Source: Chitinophagaceae bacterium (GTDB lineage: Bacteria; Bacteroidota; Bacteroidia; Chitinophagales; Chitinophagaceae). Taken from it: DNA of 64,000 bases. The notes under the pieces are model-generated. The model did no database searches, was not told the DNA's origin, and saw only the letters and a program-made list of their open reading frames with translations. The position numbers and the translations under genes were made by a program. Shown in pieces: positions 55,601 to 62,590 of the stretch (its first letter is position 1; every line of letters begins with the position of its first letter). The stretch is from contig JADJVB010000012.1 of the NCBI GenBank assembly GCA_016710745.1, forward strand, positions 186,001 through 250,000. The letters run 5' to 3'.

Positions 55601-56065
55601 GAAGGCGGACAGATTCAGCTGGAAACGGTTACTTATGCGGTTAATCCAAGTTATACCTGGACGCCGGGGACTTATTTAACTGATCCGGGAATACCAAGGC
55701 CATGGGTGATCAAACCAAAAACGGATATGACCTACCGGTTAACAGTAACGGGTAAGGGTGGATGCCAGTTGAGTGATGATGTTTTTGTTCAGTTACGTAA
55801 GTTTCCGGTTATTCCGAATACGTTTACGCCAAATAATGACGGCATAAATGATCTTTGGAAGATCGATTTCTTAAATACCTATCCCGATAACAGGGTGCAG
55901 ATATTTACCAGAACGGGCAAGCTTGTATTTGAGTCGCTGGGTTATAACACGCCCTGGGATGGAAAGTTAAAAGGTAAACCTTTGCCCTTTGATACCTATT
56001 ATTATATCATTGAACCTGGTAGCGGGCGCGACCCCATCACCGGTTACGTAACAATCCTGAAATAA
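49646..56065 (+). CDS. Giant T9SS type B adhesin with IgGFc-binding-like, Ig and PKD domains
   Basis: The 2139-residue secreted protein is intact. Signal peptide: MRKFLLLAITVFAVTVVSAQ. Residues about 25-470 resemble the N-terminal domain of IgGFc-binding proteins (FSNKGKDFWVGYGYHERM, ADKSITVAQYFTS). Six Ig-like repeats of 90-92 residues start TxxxxNQTVCINTPI and end in TITVT; four are at about 797-1160 and two at about 1610-1790. PKD domains with WDFGDG-like cores occur near 1190, 1275, 1550, 1825 and 1918. The type B sorting domain begins at NTFTPNNDGINDLW near 2057. Likely a surface adhesin or gliding-related protein. The PorP/SprF partner follows. Confidence 0.92.
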   Translation: MRKFLLLAITVFAVTVVSAQDFSNKGKDFWVGYGYHERMNAATPAGGSQDMVLYFATDRVTNITVSIPALGYTQNLTSPAGNNVLTSAAIPKSGPDARLTTEGISDNGVHITSDQPMVAYAHIYNSNVSGATILFPKNTLGKEYYSINYTNNSNTANANCWFYVVATDTGTTTIEITPRSSTQPGVITTGGWVNGTTYTVNLTQGQIYNVMGVLTGGGGPGAPFTGVDLTGSKVKSIASGSGGCKKIAVFSGSGRIGIRCNAGAGTSSDNYMVQSLPQTAWGKKYLTVPASGGQSFNIFRVCVSDPTTVVKINGVVTGLPLIDGFYYQIPQTNQPQLIEADKSITVAQYFTSQSQCGNGNPGDPEVIYLSSVEQNIDKILWNATPNFLILGHYLNVVIPNGGTAISSFRLDGGPVPPALFVTHPQDAAYSYLQMPVGAGPHIALSDSGFNAIAYGFGSAESYGYNAGTNVKDLSQALELETTYGIETSPSVCTNAPFKFKVYFPDSTLSAVPVAIRFDSLNWRLASGATIVPNNFPILVPGSGVPPYVPIDSVNVRGGRQVAWYSLPTTYYFNAAGNDTLLITGYRSTNEGCGTTIDYEFPIVISDPPTASFTAPAPGCYLEQVVATETTPQLPKPTYKQWWEFYDPVTTTTTVYTGNGLRVATHTFTTPGIKQIRHASITTPGCLSDTIVQTVNLPDIPDATIAGNTTVCINTAQPTVTFTGSLGTAEYIFSYTINGGPVLNTVPSVAGVATILAPTNVAGTFIYNLVSVRNAVPVGTPCVRPITGQSVTITITPDATVTLSSLPPTGNQTVCINTPITNITYAVGGSGNAGSVTGLPTGVTGTFAGGVITITGTPTVSGVYPYTVTATGPCLPATANGTITVTADATIALTSAAGSDNQTLCINTPLLVNITYAVGGSGTGVTFTGLPAGVNGVYAGGVVTISGTPSVAGVFPYTVNTTGPCVIPSASGTITVTGDGTLTLTSAAGTDNQSLCINVPITNITYAVGGTGTGGSVSGLPPGVTGVFAGGVITISGTPTSTAGSPYIYTVTTTGPCVIPTTTGTITVNPDASIVLTSAAPTTSQELCRNSTITNITYAISGGGTGATFAGLPAGVTGVYAAGVVTISGSPTVAGLFNYTVTTTGTCVQNSLGGSILVNQLPTANFTYTAPSCETRVIDFTDASVPNVGVLTNWTWDFGDGPPTSPLQNPSHVYAAAGIYNVTLTVTTDKGCVSNPIASIPVTISDRPLAGFSTPEGCLSDTYAQFLDTSKVAVGTITGWLWDFGDPFATIPNPNTSTLQNPTHSYTAVGPYTVTLVVTTNNGCKDTIVQALFVNGSFPVANFNVNNPATLCANDSVGIVEASTVFPGTITKIEIYWDNVNFPAVFDIDNSPFTGKVYRHLYPNFQAPLTRTFTIRYRAYSGGVCVNDKLADIVVNAAPLVQFNNMPNSCLLVPPFQITQASEIGGVPGTGTYSGPGVSPTGLFTPQVAGIGTHTILYTFTSTAAGCVDTMSNTITVLDTAQALFSHVTPSCEQVPTSFTDLSVAPATVVLANTVWDFGDGTPVENHAPGATFGHVFALPGTYTVTMYNVSTDGCNSTVTTQNVTIDANHIITLNTANNNQTVCINNAIVPIQYTLSGGATDATVTGLPAGVNASVAANILTISGTPSPLAGGPAFPYSITTTGNTCVVATASGVITVEPDHTIAFSSGDTMQSVCVNTPIDPIVYTLGGGASGVTIAGLPAGVTYAVAGNTLTISGTPTATGGPSYPYVITTTGNSCVKANADGEILVNPYPVPFFTPDQSGYCIPNAVVKFNNSSTMPDLSGMTYNWNFGETLSSTNTSTAVSPTHWYSSQGPFDVTLTATSTAVLNGGIIGCVKTIIIPLTTIHPQPKVDFVFNKPSVCIGDNVVITDATDGKDGLVNQWFWDLGDGSKSVINPVTVTYTDTISYDITLYTINTYGCNSDTITKQFTVYPYPKVNAGPDRFVLEGGQIQLETVTYAVNPSYTWTPGTYLTDPGIPRPWVIKPKTDMTYRLTVTGKGGCQLSDDVFVQLRKFPVIPNTFTPNNDGINDLWKIDFLNTYPDNRVQIFTRTGKLVFESLGYNTPWDGKLKGKPLPFDTYYYIIEPGSGRDPITGYVTILK
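52034..53130 (+). repeat. Four tandem Ig-like repeats (90-92 codons each) in the giant adhesin
   Basis: Units begin at 52034, 52304, 52577 and 52853, spaced 270, 273 and 276 bases. Each encodes an NQ(T/S)xCINxP motif, AVGG or ISGG, a GLPxGVxGxxAGGVxxISGTP core, and a GPC or GTC end. Two more units of the same kind lie at about 54470-55010. Confidence 0.85.
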
Positions 56066-56073
56066 AAAACGGG

Positions 56074-56114
56074 TTTACAGCGATGACTATTTTTTTCATC
56101 GCTGTAAATTTTTT
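56074..56114 (+). terminator. Intrinsic terminator after the giant adhesin
   Basis: A perfect 13-bp stem, TTTACAGCGATGA (56074-56086) with its complement (56096-56108), has a 9-base loop and is followed by six T. It separates the adhesin from porP, which therefore probably has its own promoter or depends on read-through. Confidence 0.93.
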
Positions 56115-56197
56115 GACGGGTTAACATTTTATCTAACCATTTTGACTGAATTTTATAAAACGGAAAATTGCATAGCCAAGCGAAAAAAGTTGATAGC

Positions 56198-57232
56198 ATG
56201 AAAAGATTCTTTTTAATACCGGTTTCCATTTGTTTGATACAGTTTAGCGCTTATGCCCAGGCTAAACCGTTTTATACGCAGTACGTACTGAACAATTATA
56301 TCCTCAATCCCGGGATTACCGGTATTGAAAATTACACGGATATAAAACTGAGTTACCGCAATCAATGGGCGGGTATTTCGGGATCGCCGGTAACCACTTA
56401 TTTAAGCGTTCACGGTCCGTTGGGTAAAAAAGACCTGCGTACCAGTGCCACTTCTTTCCAGGTGCCGGGTGAACATCCCGGCGGGCCAAAAGCCTGGGAT
56501 GAATACGCTGTTTCACCTGCCCATCACGGTATAGGGTTACAGGTGATAAACGACCGGGCCGGATATATAAGCCGATGGTCGGCAGCTGTGTCGTATGCGT
56601 ATCATCAACCTTTGACCACCAAAACCAGCCTGGCAGCGGGTTTAAATGTTGGCCTATCCAGCGTAAGTTTAGACCGGTCGAAAATAGAATGGGGGAGTCT
56701 TGATCCCAACGACCCGGCGATTGGTTACAATAACGGATCCATCAGCAAGATAAAACCCGAATTGGGCGCCGGTATCTGGTTATACTCGGCCCGGTATTTT
56801 TTAGGTATTTCGGTACTCAATATTATTCCCGGCAAAGCCAAGTTTGTTAAAGACGCCAACTATGGCGAAACTTTTACACCCAATTATTTTGCCAGCGCAG
56901 GTTACCGCTTTGCGTTATCACCCGATATATCCTTGCTGCCATCGGCGATGGTTCAATACTGGCAACCTCAATTAACCTCTATTCACGCAAATGTAAAATT
57001 ACAGTACCAGGATTTTTTATGGATAGGGGGCAGTTATCGATTTGCAGACCTGGTTGGCGGTTATTCGGGGATGATCGGTGTAAATGTTTCTAATACGTTC
57101 AACGTAAGTTATGCCTATGAGCATGCATCCAGTTCACGCCTGCAGGCCTATACCAAGGGTACACACGAAGTGCTGGTCGGTTTTTTGATAGGGAACAAAT
57201 ATGGAAGCAGTTGTCCGCGGAATATTTGGTAA
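56198..57232 (+). CDS. PorP/SprF family T9SS outer-membrane protein
   Basis: ATG 56198 gives a signal peptide (MKRFFLIPVSICLIQFSAYAQ). The N-terminal QYVLNNYILNPGITGIENYTDIKLSYRNQW is the family hallmark, followed by repeated amphipathic strands of an outer-membrane barrel and a conserved C-terminal VSNTFNVSYAYEHAS segment. PorP/SprF proteins often sit next to a type B T9SS cargo gene and are needed for attaching that cargo. The 2139-residue protein upstream is the obvious partner. Confidence 0.93.
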   Translation: MKRFFLIPVSICLIQFSAYAQAKPFYTQYVLNNYILNPGITGIENYTDIKLSYRNQWAGISGSPVTTYLSVHGPLGKKDLRTSATSFQVPGEHPGGPKAWDEYAVSPAHHGIGLQVINDRAGYISRWSAAVSYAYHQPLTTKTSLAAGLNVGLSSVSLDRSKIEWGSLDPNDPAIGYNNGSISKIKPELGAGIWLYSARYFLGISVLNIIPGKAKFVKDANYGETFTPNYFASAGYRFALSPDISLLPSAMVQYWQPQLTSIHANVKLQYQDFLWIGGSYRFADLVGGYSGMIGVNVSNTFNVSYAYEHASSSRLQAYTKGTHEVLVGFLIGNKYGSSCPRNIW

Positions 57233-57246
57233 GGATAAAATAGGGA

Positions 57247-57300
57247 TTAGCAATTAGCTGTTAGTCATTAGCTTTTATCTAAAAGCTTAGTTGCTTAGCC
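57247..57300. repeat. TTAGCTT-type heptamer array between porP and blaR1
   Basis: TTAGCAA, TTAGCTG, TTAGTCA and TTAGCTT follow in register from 57247 to 57274. The inverted words TAAAAGCT and CTTAG follow, so AGCTTTTA and TAAAAGCT pair around TC. It lies between two converging genes, unlike the arrays that abut start codons. Confidence 0.6.
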
Positions 57301-57319
57301 TTAGGAATATTATTCAGCA

Positions 57320-58771
57320 TTATTGCTGGCTGGGATAAATTTTATTCAGGTTGGCTTTCAGGGAGTCAACTTTTTTGACAAGCGAGTCTACCATTATTTT
57401 TTCGGCAGTTAATTTCCATTCGGGTGTAAGTATCCATTGACCATCTTCGAAACTCAGATAATATACTTTTACCGATGCTGAACCCGAACCTTCTTCTTTT
57501 ACAATGATTTGCCGGGCGGCATCATTTTCCTTTCCAGCAACGTGTAGAGCCATAAAATCATCAGCCCGATTCACCGATTCTTCTAAAAGCGGGGGTGCAG
57601 TGCTATTATCTCTATCTGCAAGGTCATTTTTATTGTTTTGGATTACTGGTGATTGCATTTTTATTTCGGCCGGAATCAGCTCCGGAGCGATAGTTTTAGT
57701 TATAACAGGAGCAGGTTGCTCAGCTGCCGCCAGGTCCGACACGATATAATGGTTAAAAGGCAGCACATGAATATCAGCACCGGGTTCAGCCAGGTAATAA
57801 GAATTTCCTGACTGAAATAATACAGCAGCCGACAATAAAAACAACAACAACAAACCAATCACAGGCACAACGATATTAAAACGGAGTGTTTTATTTATGA
57901 TTTTTTCGTTTGTAAAAAATTGTATGCGCTTCAGCAATTGTTTTTTTCTGTCGATGGCTGCCAGCTGAAAAGCGGGTACCATTTTTTTTATGCGTTCGGC
58001 CTGTAACAGCGTTTCGGCATATAATGCCGGCGAATAGGCAAAGGATATCACATTGATATCGCAATGCTTCTCTCTTTCGAGCCTGATCTGTTTGCACAGA
58101 TTGATAACAAACGGATTGAAAAAGAATATCGTTTCGGCTGCCAATAAAAACCAGTTGAGCAGGTAGTCGTTTGTACGGATATGCGTTAACTCGTGCAGGA
58201 TAAGGGTTTCGGCCTGCAGGGTACTGATATTATTCAATAAGGCAACCGGCAATATAATGACCGGTTTAAAAAATCCAAATGTTACCGGGGTTTGAATCGC
58301 ATGGCTCAACCAAAGCTTTATTTTTCGTTTAATACCAAACTGGTTGGCCTTTGATTCCATAAAGAGCCTGAGGTGGATGGATGGTTTTTGCAAACCTGAT
58401 TTGTACCGGTTTTTAAAATGAAACCAGCTATACATGGCGCTCAGGAGTTTATAGCCGATGATGAACAGGTAAGCACCGAAAATCCAGGAGGTAACAGCCT
58501 GCCCGTTTTCATTGCCGAGCAATTCGGAAATATTTTGTGAAATGACGGCCAGATACCCGGTAGCATTAGCATCAAAAAAGTAAAGTAAAAAAGTTAATAC
58601 AAAAAGCAGCAATTGAGTAGCGACAGCGGCGTATAAAAAATTTCTTTTAGCCAACGGTGCGTTGTGGCGATGCACAATCTTATCCACAACAACATAAAGC
58701 ATCAGCAACAAAGCAGCCTGCCAAAAGCTGTGCAACATCGCCATGCAAAAACTGTACGTGAAGGATATCAT
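57320..58771 (-). CDS. BlaR1/M56-type membrane metallopeptidase sensor
   Basis: The 483-residue protein has about four N-terminal membrane segments and a cytoplasmic zinc peptidase domain with LILHELTHIRTNDYLLNW (HExxH near residue 193). The later conserved segment EREKHCDINVISF supplies a further ligand. Another membrane segment (VVPVIGLLLLFLLSAAVLF) precedes a periplasmic Pro/Glu-rich C-terminal region with no penicillin-binding domain, so the signal is unknown. It is downstream of the BlaI repressor gene on the same strand (27-base gap); M56 enzymes cleave BlaI to induce. Confidence 0.9.
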   Translation of the reverse strand: MISFTYSFCMAMLHSFWQAALLLMLYVVVDKIVHRHNAPLAKRNFLYAAVATQLLLFVLTFLLYFFDANATGYLAVISQNISELLGNENGQAVTSWIFGAYLFIIGYKLLSAMYSWFHFKNRYKSGLQKPSIHLRLFMESKANQFGIKRKIKLWLSHAIQTPVTFGFFKPVIILPVALLNNISTLQAETLILHELTHIRTNDYLLNWFLLAAETIFFFNPFVINLCKQIRLEREKHCDINVISFAYSPALYAETLLQAERIKKMVPAFQLAAIDRKKQLLKRIQFFTNEKIINKTLRFNIVVPVIGLLLLFLLSAAVLFQSGNSYYLAEPGADIHVLPFNHYIVSDLAAAEQPAPVITKTIAPELIPAEIKMQSPVIQNNKNDLADRDNSTAPPLLEESVNRADDFMALHVAGKENDAARQIIVKEEGSGSASVKVYYLSFEDGQWILTPEWKLTAEKIMVDSLVKKVDSLKANLNKIYPSQQ

Positions 58772-58798
58772 AAGCGTTTAACCGTTTGTCGTTACAAT

Positions 58799-59185
58799 TT
58801 ATTTATCTTTTTTTAGCTGATCGATCAGTTGTTGGATCTTATTAAGTTCTTCATCACTGGCGTTATGGCCACCGAGGGCCTGTAACACCAGGTCGGAGGA
58901 GGAGCCGGCAAACAGCGAATCGATCATTCTGTTTAAAAATTGTTTTTGGGTGTTTTCCCTGGTAATAGCCGGTTGATAAATATGCGTTTTGTTACTCGAA
59001 TCACGGGTAACCAGACCTTTTTCAAACATGATCTGCATCAGTTTGAGGGTAGTGGTATAACCGGCATCCTTGGTTTTCAATAATTCTTCGTGAACAGTAC
59101 GCACGGTTGCGGCTTTCTCATTCCAAAGCACCTGTAATATCTCCAGTTCGCTTTCGGTAGGCTTATTGCTCTTGATCAATGTCAT
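58799..59185 (-). CDS. BlaI/MecI/CopY family repressor
   Basis: The 128-residue winged-helix repressor begins at ATG 59185 (MTLIKSNKPTESELEILQVLW); longer frames to 59296 have no support. The recognition helix region is ATVRTVHEELLKTKDAGYTTTLKLMQIM, and the C-terminal dimerisation helices contain NRMIDSLFAGSSSDLVLQAL. It likely represses its own promoter and that of blaR1 from two dyads just upstream, and is removed by M56 cleavage. Confidence 0.93.
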   Translation of the reverse strand: MTLIKSNKPTESELEILQVLWNEKAATVRTVHEELLKTKDAGYTTTLKLMQIMFEKGLVTRDSSNKTHIYQPAITRENTQKQFLNRMIDSLFAGSSSDLVLQALGGHNASDEELNKIQQLIDQLKKDK

Positions 59186-59187
59186 AG

Positions 59188-59236
59188 TACGAGTATTTTC
59201 GTAAGGCAAAGTACGAAAATATTTGTAATTAACAAA
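59188..59236 (-). promoter_or_regulatory. blaI promoter with two repressor-type dyads
   Basis: Read on the minus strand, TTTG (59233-59236) is a -33 element. After 19 bases TACTTTG (59207-59213) is a near-consensus -7 element. TACGAAAATATTTGTA (plus strand, 59212-59227) lies between them, and TACGAGTATTTTCGTA (59188-59203) covers the transcription start just before the ATG. The two dyads share a TACGAnnATTTTCGTA-like pattern, centres 24 bases apart. Confidence 0.7.
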
Positions 59237-59353
59237 TCCGTTCATTTCATTTTTGAATTTCTTAACAAATTTTGGATGAATCACCCAATGGAGCACTTTT
59301 AATATCGAAACGCACCTGAGTCTGACCGAATAGAGGGTAGTAAACGGAATAAA

Positions 59354-59383
59354 AAGAGCTCCGCCTGATTAGGCGGAGCTCTT
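59354..59383 (-). terminator. Intrinsic terminator after hppA
   Basis: A perfect 13-bp stem (59354-59366 with 59371-59383) has a 4-base loop. On the minus strand it is followed by TTTTT minus one base and lies 15 bases after the hppA stop. Confidence 0.93.
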
Positions 59384-59398
59384 AAAAGCTATTGTAAT

Positions 59399-61825
59399 CT
59401 ACTTTTTCTTATTTTCTATTTTCAGATCTGCACCACCCAAAGCATCAATAAGCACTTTATATTTAGCAGAAACCTCCCCGGTTTGTTCTTTATCATTCAG
59501 ACTGAGCTTCCCCTTTGATAAAGCCAGCGAAAAATTATCCTTTTCTATTAATTTATCAGCAACCAATGCGTTAATAAGTGCATCTGTTGGCGCTTTCAGC
59601 GCATCGGCATCGGCGGTAACGGTTAAGTTAACCTGGTCGCCGCTATCGGTTTTAACGATCGAGATTTCCTTTTTCATTTCCTGCATCACATGCTTTGGCG
59701 TTGCGCCCCAGTTCATGGTGGCCAGGGTAGGAGCAATAACCAAAGAAACGATACTCATTAATTTGATCAGGATGTTCATTGAAGGGCCAGATGTATCTTT
59801 AAAAGGATCACCCACTGTATCACCAGTTACTGACGCCTTGTGCGGTTCTGATTTTTTGTAGAACATTTCGCCATTGATCTCCACACCGGTTTCAAATGAT
59901 TTTTTAGCATTGTCCCATGCACCACCTGCGTTGTTCTGGAACATACCCATTAACACACCACTAACCGTTGCACCGGCTAAAAATCCGCCCAATACCTCTG
60001 GACCAAAAGCAAAACCAATAATTAACGGCGAACATAAAGCGATAGCGCCAGGTAACATCATTTTCTTAAGCGATGCTTCGGTAGAGATAGCCACACATTT
60101 ATCATACTCGGGCTTGCCTGTACCTTCCATAATACCCGGAATGGTACGGAACTGGCGGCGAACCTCTTCCACCATTGCCATGGCCGCTTCTCCCACGGCA
60201 CGAATGGCCAGTGAAGAGAAAATGAACGGGATCATACCGCCTACAAACAAACCGGCCAAAACCGGCGCTTTGTAAATATCAATACCTTCGATACCACTGA
60301 TACCAACAAATGCTGCAAACAAAGCCAATGCAGTCAATGCAGCAGAAGCAATGGCGAAACCTTTACCGGTAGCAGCTGTAGTATTACCCACGGCATCTAA
60401 AATATCTGTTTTTTCACGAACTTCTTTTGGTAATTCACTCATTTCGGCAATACCACCGGCATTATCAGCAATTGGTCCAAATGCATCAATGGCAAGCTGC
60501 ATGGCTGTTGTAGCCATCATACCCGCGGCAGCGATGGCCACGCCGTATAAACCTGCACACCAGAAACTCATATAAATACCGGAAGCTAAAACCAGGATGG
60601 GTAAGAAAGTACTTTCCATACCCATCGCCAAACCACCAATGATATTGGTAGCGTGACCGGTACCCGACTGCCTGATGATGGTATTCACCGGGCGCTTACC
60701 CATGGTGGTATAGTATTCGGTGATCATGCTCATCAAGGTACCAACGATCAAACCCACCATGATGGCACCAAAAACACCATTTTTGGTAAATTCGTGGCCA
60801 CGTAAGGTCATTGTTTCCGGCATTAAATAACTCACCAGGAAATAAGAAAAAATGGCGGTCAATACGATCGATCCCCAGTTACCCATATTCAATGCGTTCT
60901 GTACTTTTTGCGTACTTAAACCGGCACTGTCGCTGATGCGTACAAACCAGGTACCAATGATAGAGAACAGTATTCCCATAGCAGCGATCAGCATAGGTAA
61001 TAAGATAGGAGACATGCCGGCAAAATTATCAGTCAACGCATTGGTTTCTCTACCCAAAACCATGGTAGCCAGCACCGTTGCCACATAAGAACCGAACAGA
61101 TCGGCACCCATACCAGCCACATCGCCCACATTATCACCTACGTTATCGGCAATGGTTGCCGGGTTACGCGGATCATCTTCCGGAATTCCTGCTTCCACCT
61201 TACCTACCAGATCGGCACCCACATCAGCAGCTTTGGTATAAATACCGCCACCCACACGGGCAAACAACGCGATCGACTCGGCGCCTAAACTGAAGCCGGT
61301 TAAAATTTCTATGGTTTTCTCCATTTCATGGCTGTCTACAGCCGCTTCGGGAGCAAAGATCATTTTTAAGATAATAAATAAACCGCCGAGTCCTAATACG
61401 GCTAAACCGGCAACGCCTAAACCCATTACACTACCGCCGGTGAAGGAAACTTTAAGGGCTTTAGACAAACTGGTACGGGCAGCCTGAGCAGTACGTACAT
61501 TGGCCTTAGTAGCCACTTTCATACCGATAAAGCCGGCCAGGGCGCTAAAAAAGGCACCAATAACAAAGGCTACGGCAATACTCCAGTGACTGTTTGGATT
61601 ACTGTAACCCATTACGCCTAATAATAAAGCACCGATGATCACAAAATAAGCCAGAATTTTATACTCGGCTTTTAAGAATGCCATGGCACCTTCAGCAATA
61701 TAAGTGCTGATCTCTTTCATTCTGTCGTTGCCGGCATCTTGTTTGGCAACCCAGGCAAACTTTATAAACGTGTACAATAAAGCTACAAGGCCCATCGCGG
61801 GGATAACGTAAATCAAATTATTCAT
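59399..61825 (-). CDS. hppA: K+-dependent membrane-bound pyrophosphatase (ion pump) with C-terminal extension
   Basis: This inner-membrane pump couples PPi hydrolysis to Na+ or H+ export. About 16 membrane segments are present. The PPi/Mg site includes DVGADLVGKVEAGIPEDDPRNPATIADNVGDNVGD. GNTTAATGKGFA carries the Ala found in K+-dependent enzymes, where the K+-independent ones have Lys. The C-terminal part has GDTVGDPFKDTSGPSMNILIKLMS. About 110 residues after the last membrane helix (WGATPKHVMQ onward, TVTADADALKAPTDALINAL) form a soluble tail that is not part of most family members. Whether it pumps Na+ or H+ cannot be told here. Confidence 0.95.
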   Translation of the reverse strand: MNNLIYVIPAMGLVALLYTFIKFAWVAKQDAGNDRMKEISTYIAEGAMAFLKAEYKILAYFVIIGALLLGVMGYSNPNSHWSIAVAFVIGAFFSALAGFIGMKVATKANVRTAQAARTSLSKALKVSFTGGSVMGLGVAGLAVLGLGGLFIILKMIFAPEAAVDSHEMEKTIEILTGFSLGAESIALFARVGGGIYTKAADVGADLVGKVEAGIPEDDPRNPATIADNVGDNVGDVAGMGADLFGSYVATVLATMVLGRETNALTDNFAGMSPILLPMLIAAMGILFSIIGTWFVRISDSAGLSTQKVQNALNMGNWGSIVLTAIFSYFLVSYLMPETMTLRGHEFTKNGVFGAIMVGLIVGTLMSMITEYYTTMGKRPVNTIIRQSGTGHATNIIGGLAMGMESTFLPILVLASGIYMSFWCAGLYGVAIAAAGMMATTAMQLAIDAFGPIADNAGGIAEMSELPKEVREKTDILDAVGNTTAATGKGFAIASAALTALALFAAFVGISGIEGIDIYKAPVLAGLFVGGMIPFIFSSLAIRAVGEAAMAMVEEVRRQFRTIPGIMEGTGKPEYDKCVAISTEASLKKMMLPGAIALCSPLIIGFAFGPEVLGGFLAGATVSGVLMGMFQNNAGGAWDNAKKSFETGVEINGEMFYKKSEPHKASVTGDTVGDPFKDTSGPSMNILIKLMSIVSLVIAPTLATMNWGATPKHVMQEMKKEISIVKTDSGDQVNLTVTADADALKAPTDALINALVADKLIEKDNFSLALSKGKLSLNDKEQTGEVSAKYKVLIDALGGADLKIENKKK

Positions 61826-62011
61826 AAGTAATTTTTGTTCTGAATTTTGGACGGCAAAAATAGGGTAAATGGATCAAAATCCTACATAATGTGCCGCTTT
61901 ATTGAACTGATCGGGAGAGTTTGTCAGAATAATCTAAAATTACCCGACGTAAACCCTTGCATAAATAAAACAAATTACTATTTTGTAGGTCTAAACCAAA
62001 AACTTTAACTT

Positions 62012-62542
62012 ATGACAGATTTAAATGAAAAGGTTGAACAGGCAAAAGACGTGTTAAACCTGGAACAAAAAGACATGAAAAAATTACCCCAAATGCTGAA
62101 TGTACTTACCATTCTCACCTATATTGGTTGTGCTTTGGGAGCCATCTCCGCCATTTGGAATTATATGTCGGCATCCACAGCATACAAAGCATATGAAGCG
62201 TTGGGTGCTATGGACAATCTGAAAACGGAGAATAAGGCACTCGATTCCATGTTGTCTGGTGCTACAGACATGGTTCGTAAGGCATATGAAAACAGAATGA
62301 TGATCATGATCCTGGCCCTGGTTGGAATTGCGTTGTGCTTTTATGGCGCTATGCAAATGCGAAATCTGAAAAAACAGGGTTTTTTGATCTATGTTGTCGG
62401 GGAGATCTTACCGATCATTTCTTTTGCGGTTTTCATTGGATTTGGCGGTTTATTTGGTGGCGTTGCGATGATATTCACAACGCTGATTGCCGTTGTATTT
62501 ATAATCATGTATGCTACACAACGAAAGGCATTGGTAAATTAA
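62012..62542 (+). CDS. Four-helix membrane protein, unknown function
   Basis: The 176-residue protein has an N-terminal charged helix (EKVEQAKDVLNLEQKDMKKL). Membrane segments follow near residues 30-50 (VLTILTYIGCALGAISAIW), 95-115 (MIMILALVGIALCFYGAMQM), 125-145 and 148-168 (FGGLFGGVAMIFTTLIAVVFIIM). A soluble helix lies between the first two. No family is recognised. It is divergent from hppA and closed by a strong terminator. Confidence 0.72.
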   Translation: MTDLNEKVEQAKDVLNLEQKDMKKLPQMLNVLTILTYIGCALGAISAIWNYMSASTAYKAYEALGAMDNLKTENKALDSMLSGATDMVRKAYENRMMIMILALVGIALCFYGAMQMRNLKKQGFLIYVVGEILPIISFAVFIGFGGLFGGVAMIFTTLIAVVFIIMYATQRKALVN

Positions 62543-62563
62543 ATAATAAAGTTGATCACTGGA

Positions 62564-62590
62564 GTCCCGGCTAAGCCGGGACTTTTTTTT
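62564..62590. terminator. Terminator after the membrane protein gene
   Basis: GTCCCGGC (62564-62571) pairs with GCCGGGAC (62575-62582) around a 3-base loop, followed by eight T. The T run overlaps the stop codon of the convergent hydrate-repair gene. Confidence 0.93.
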
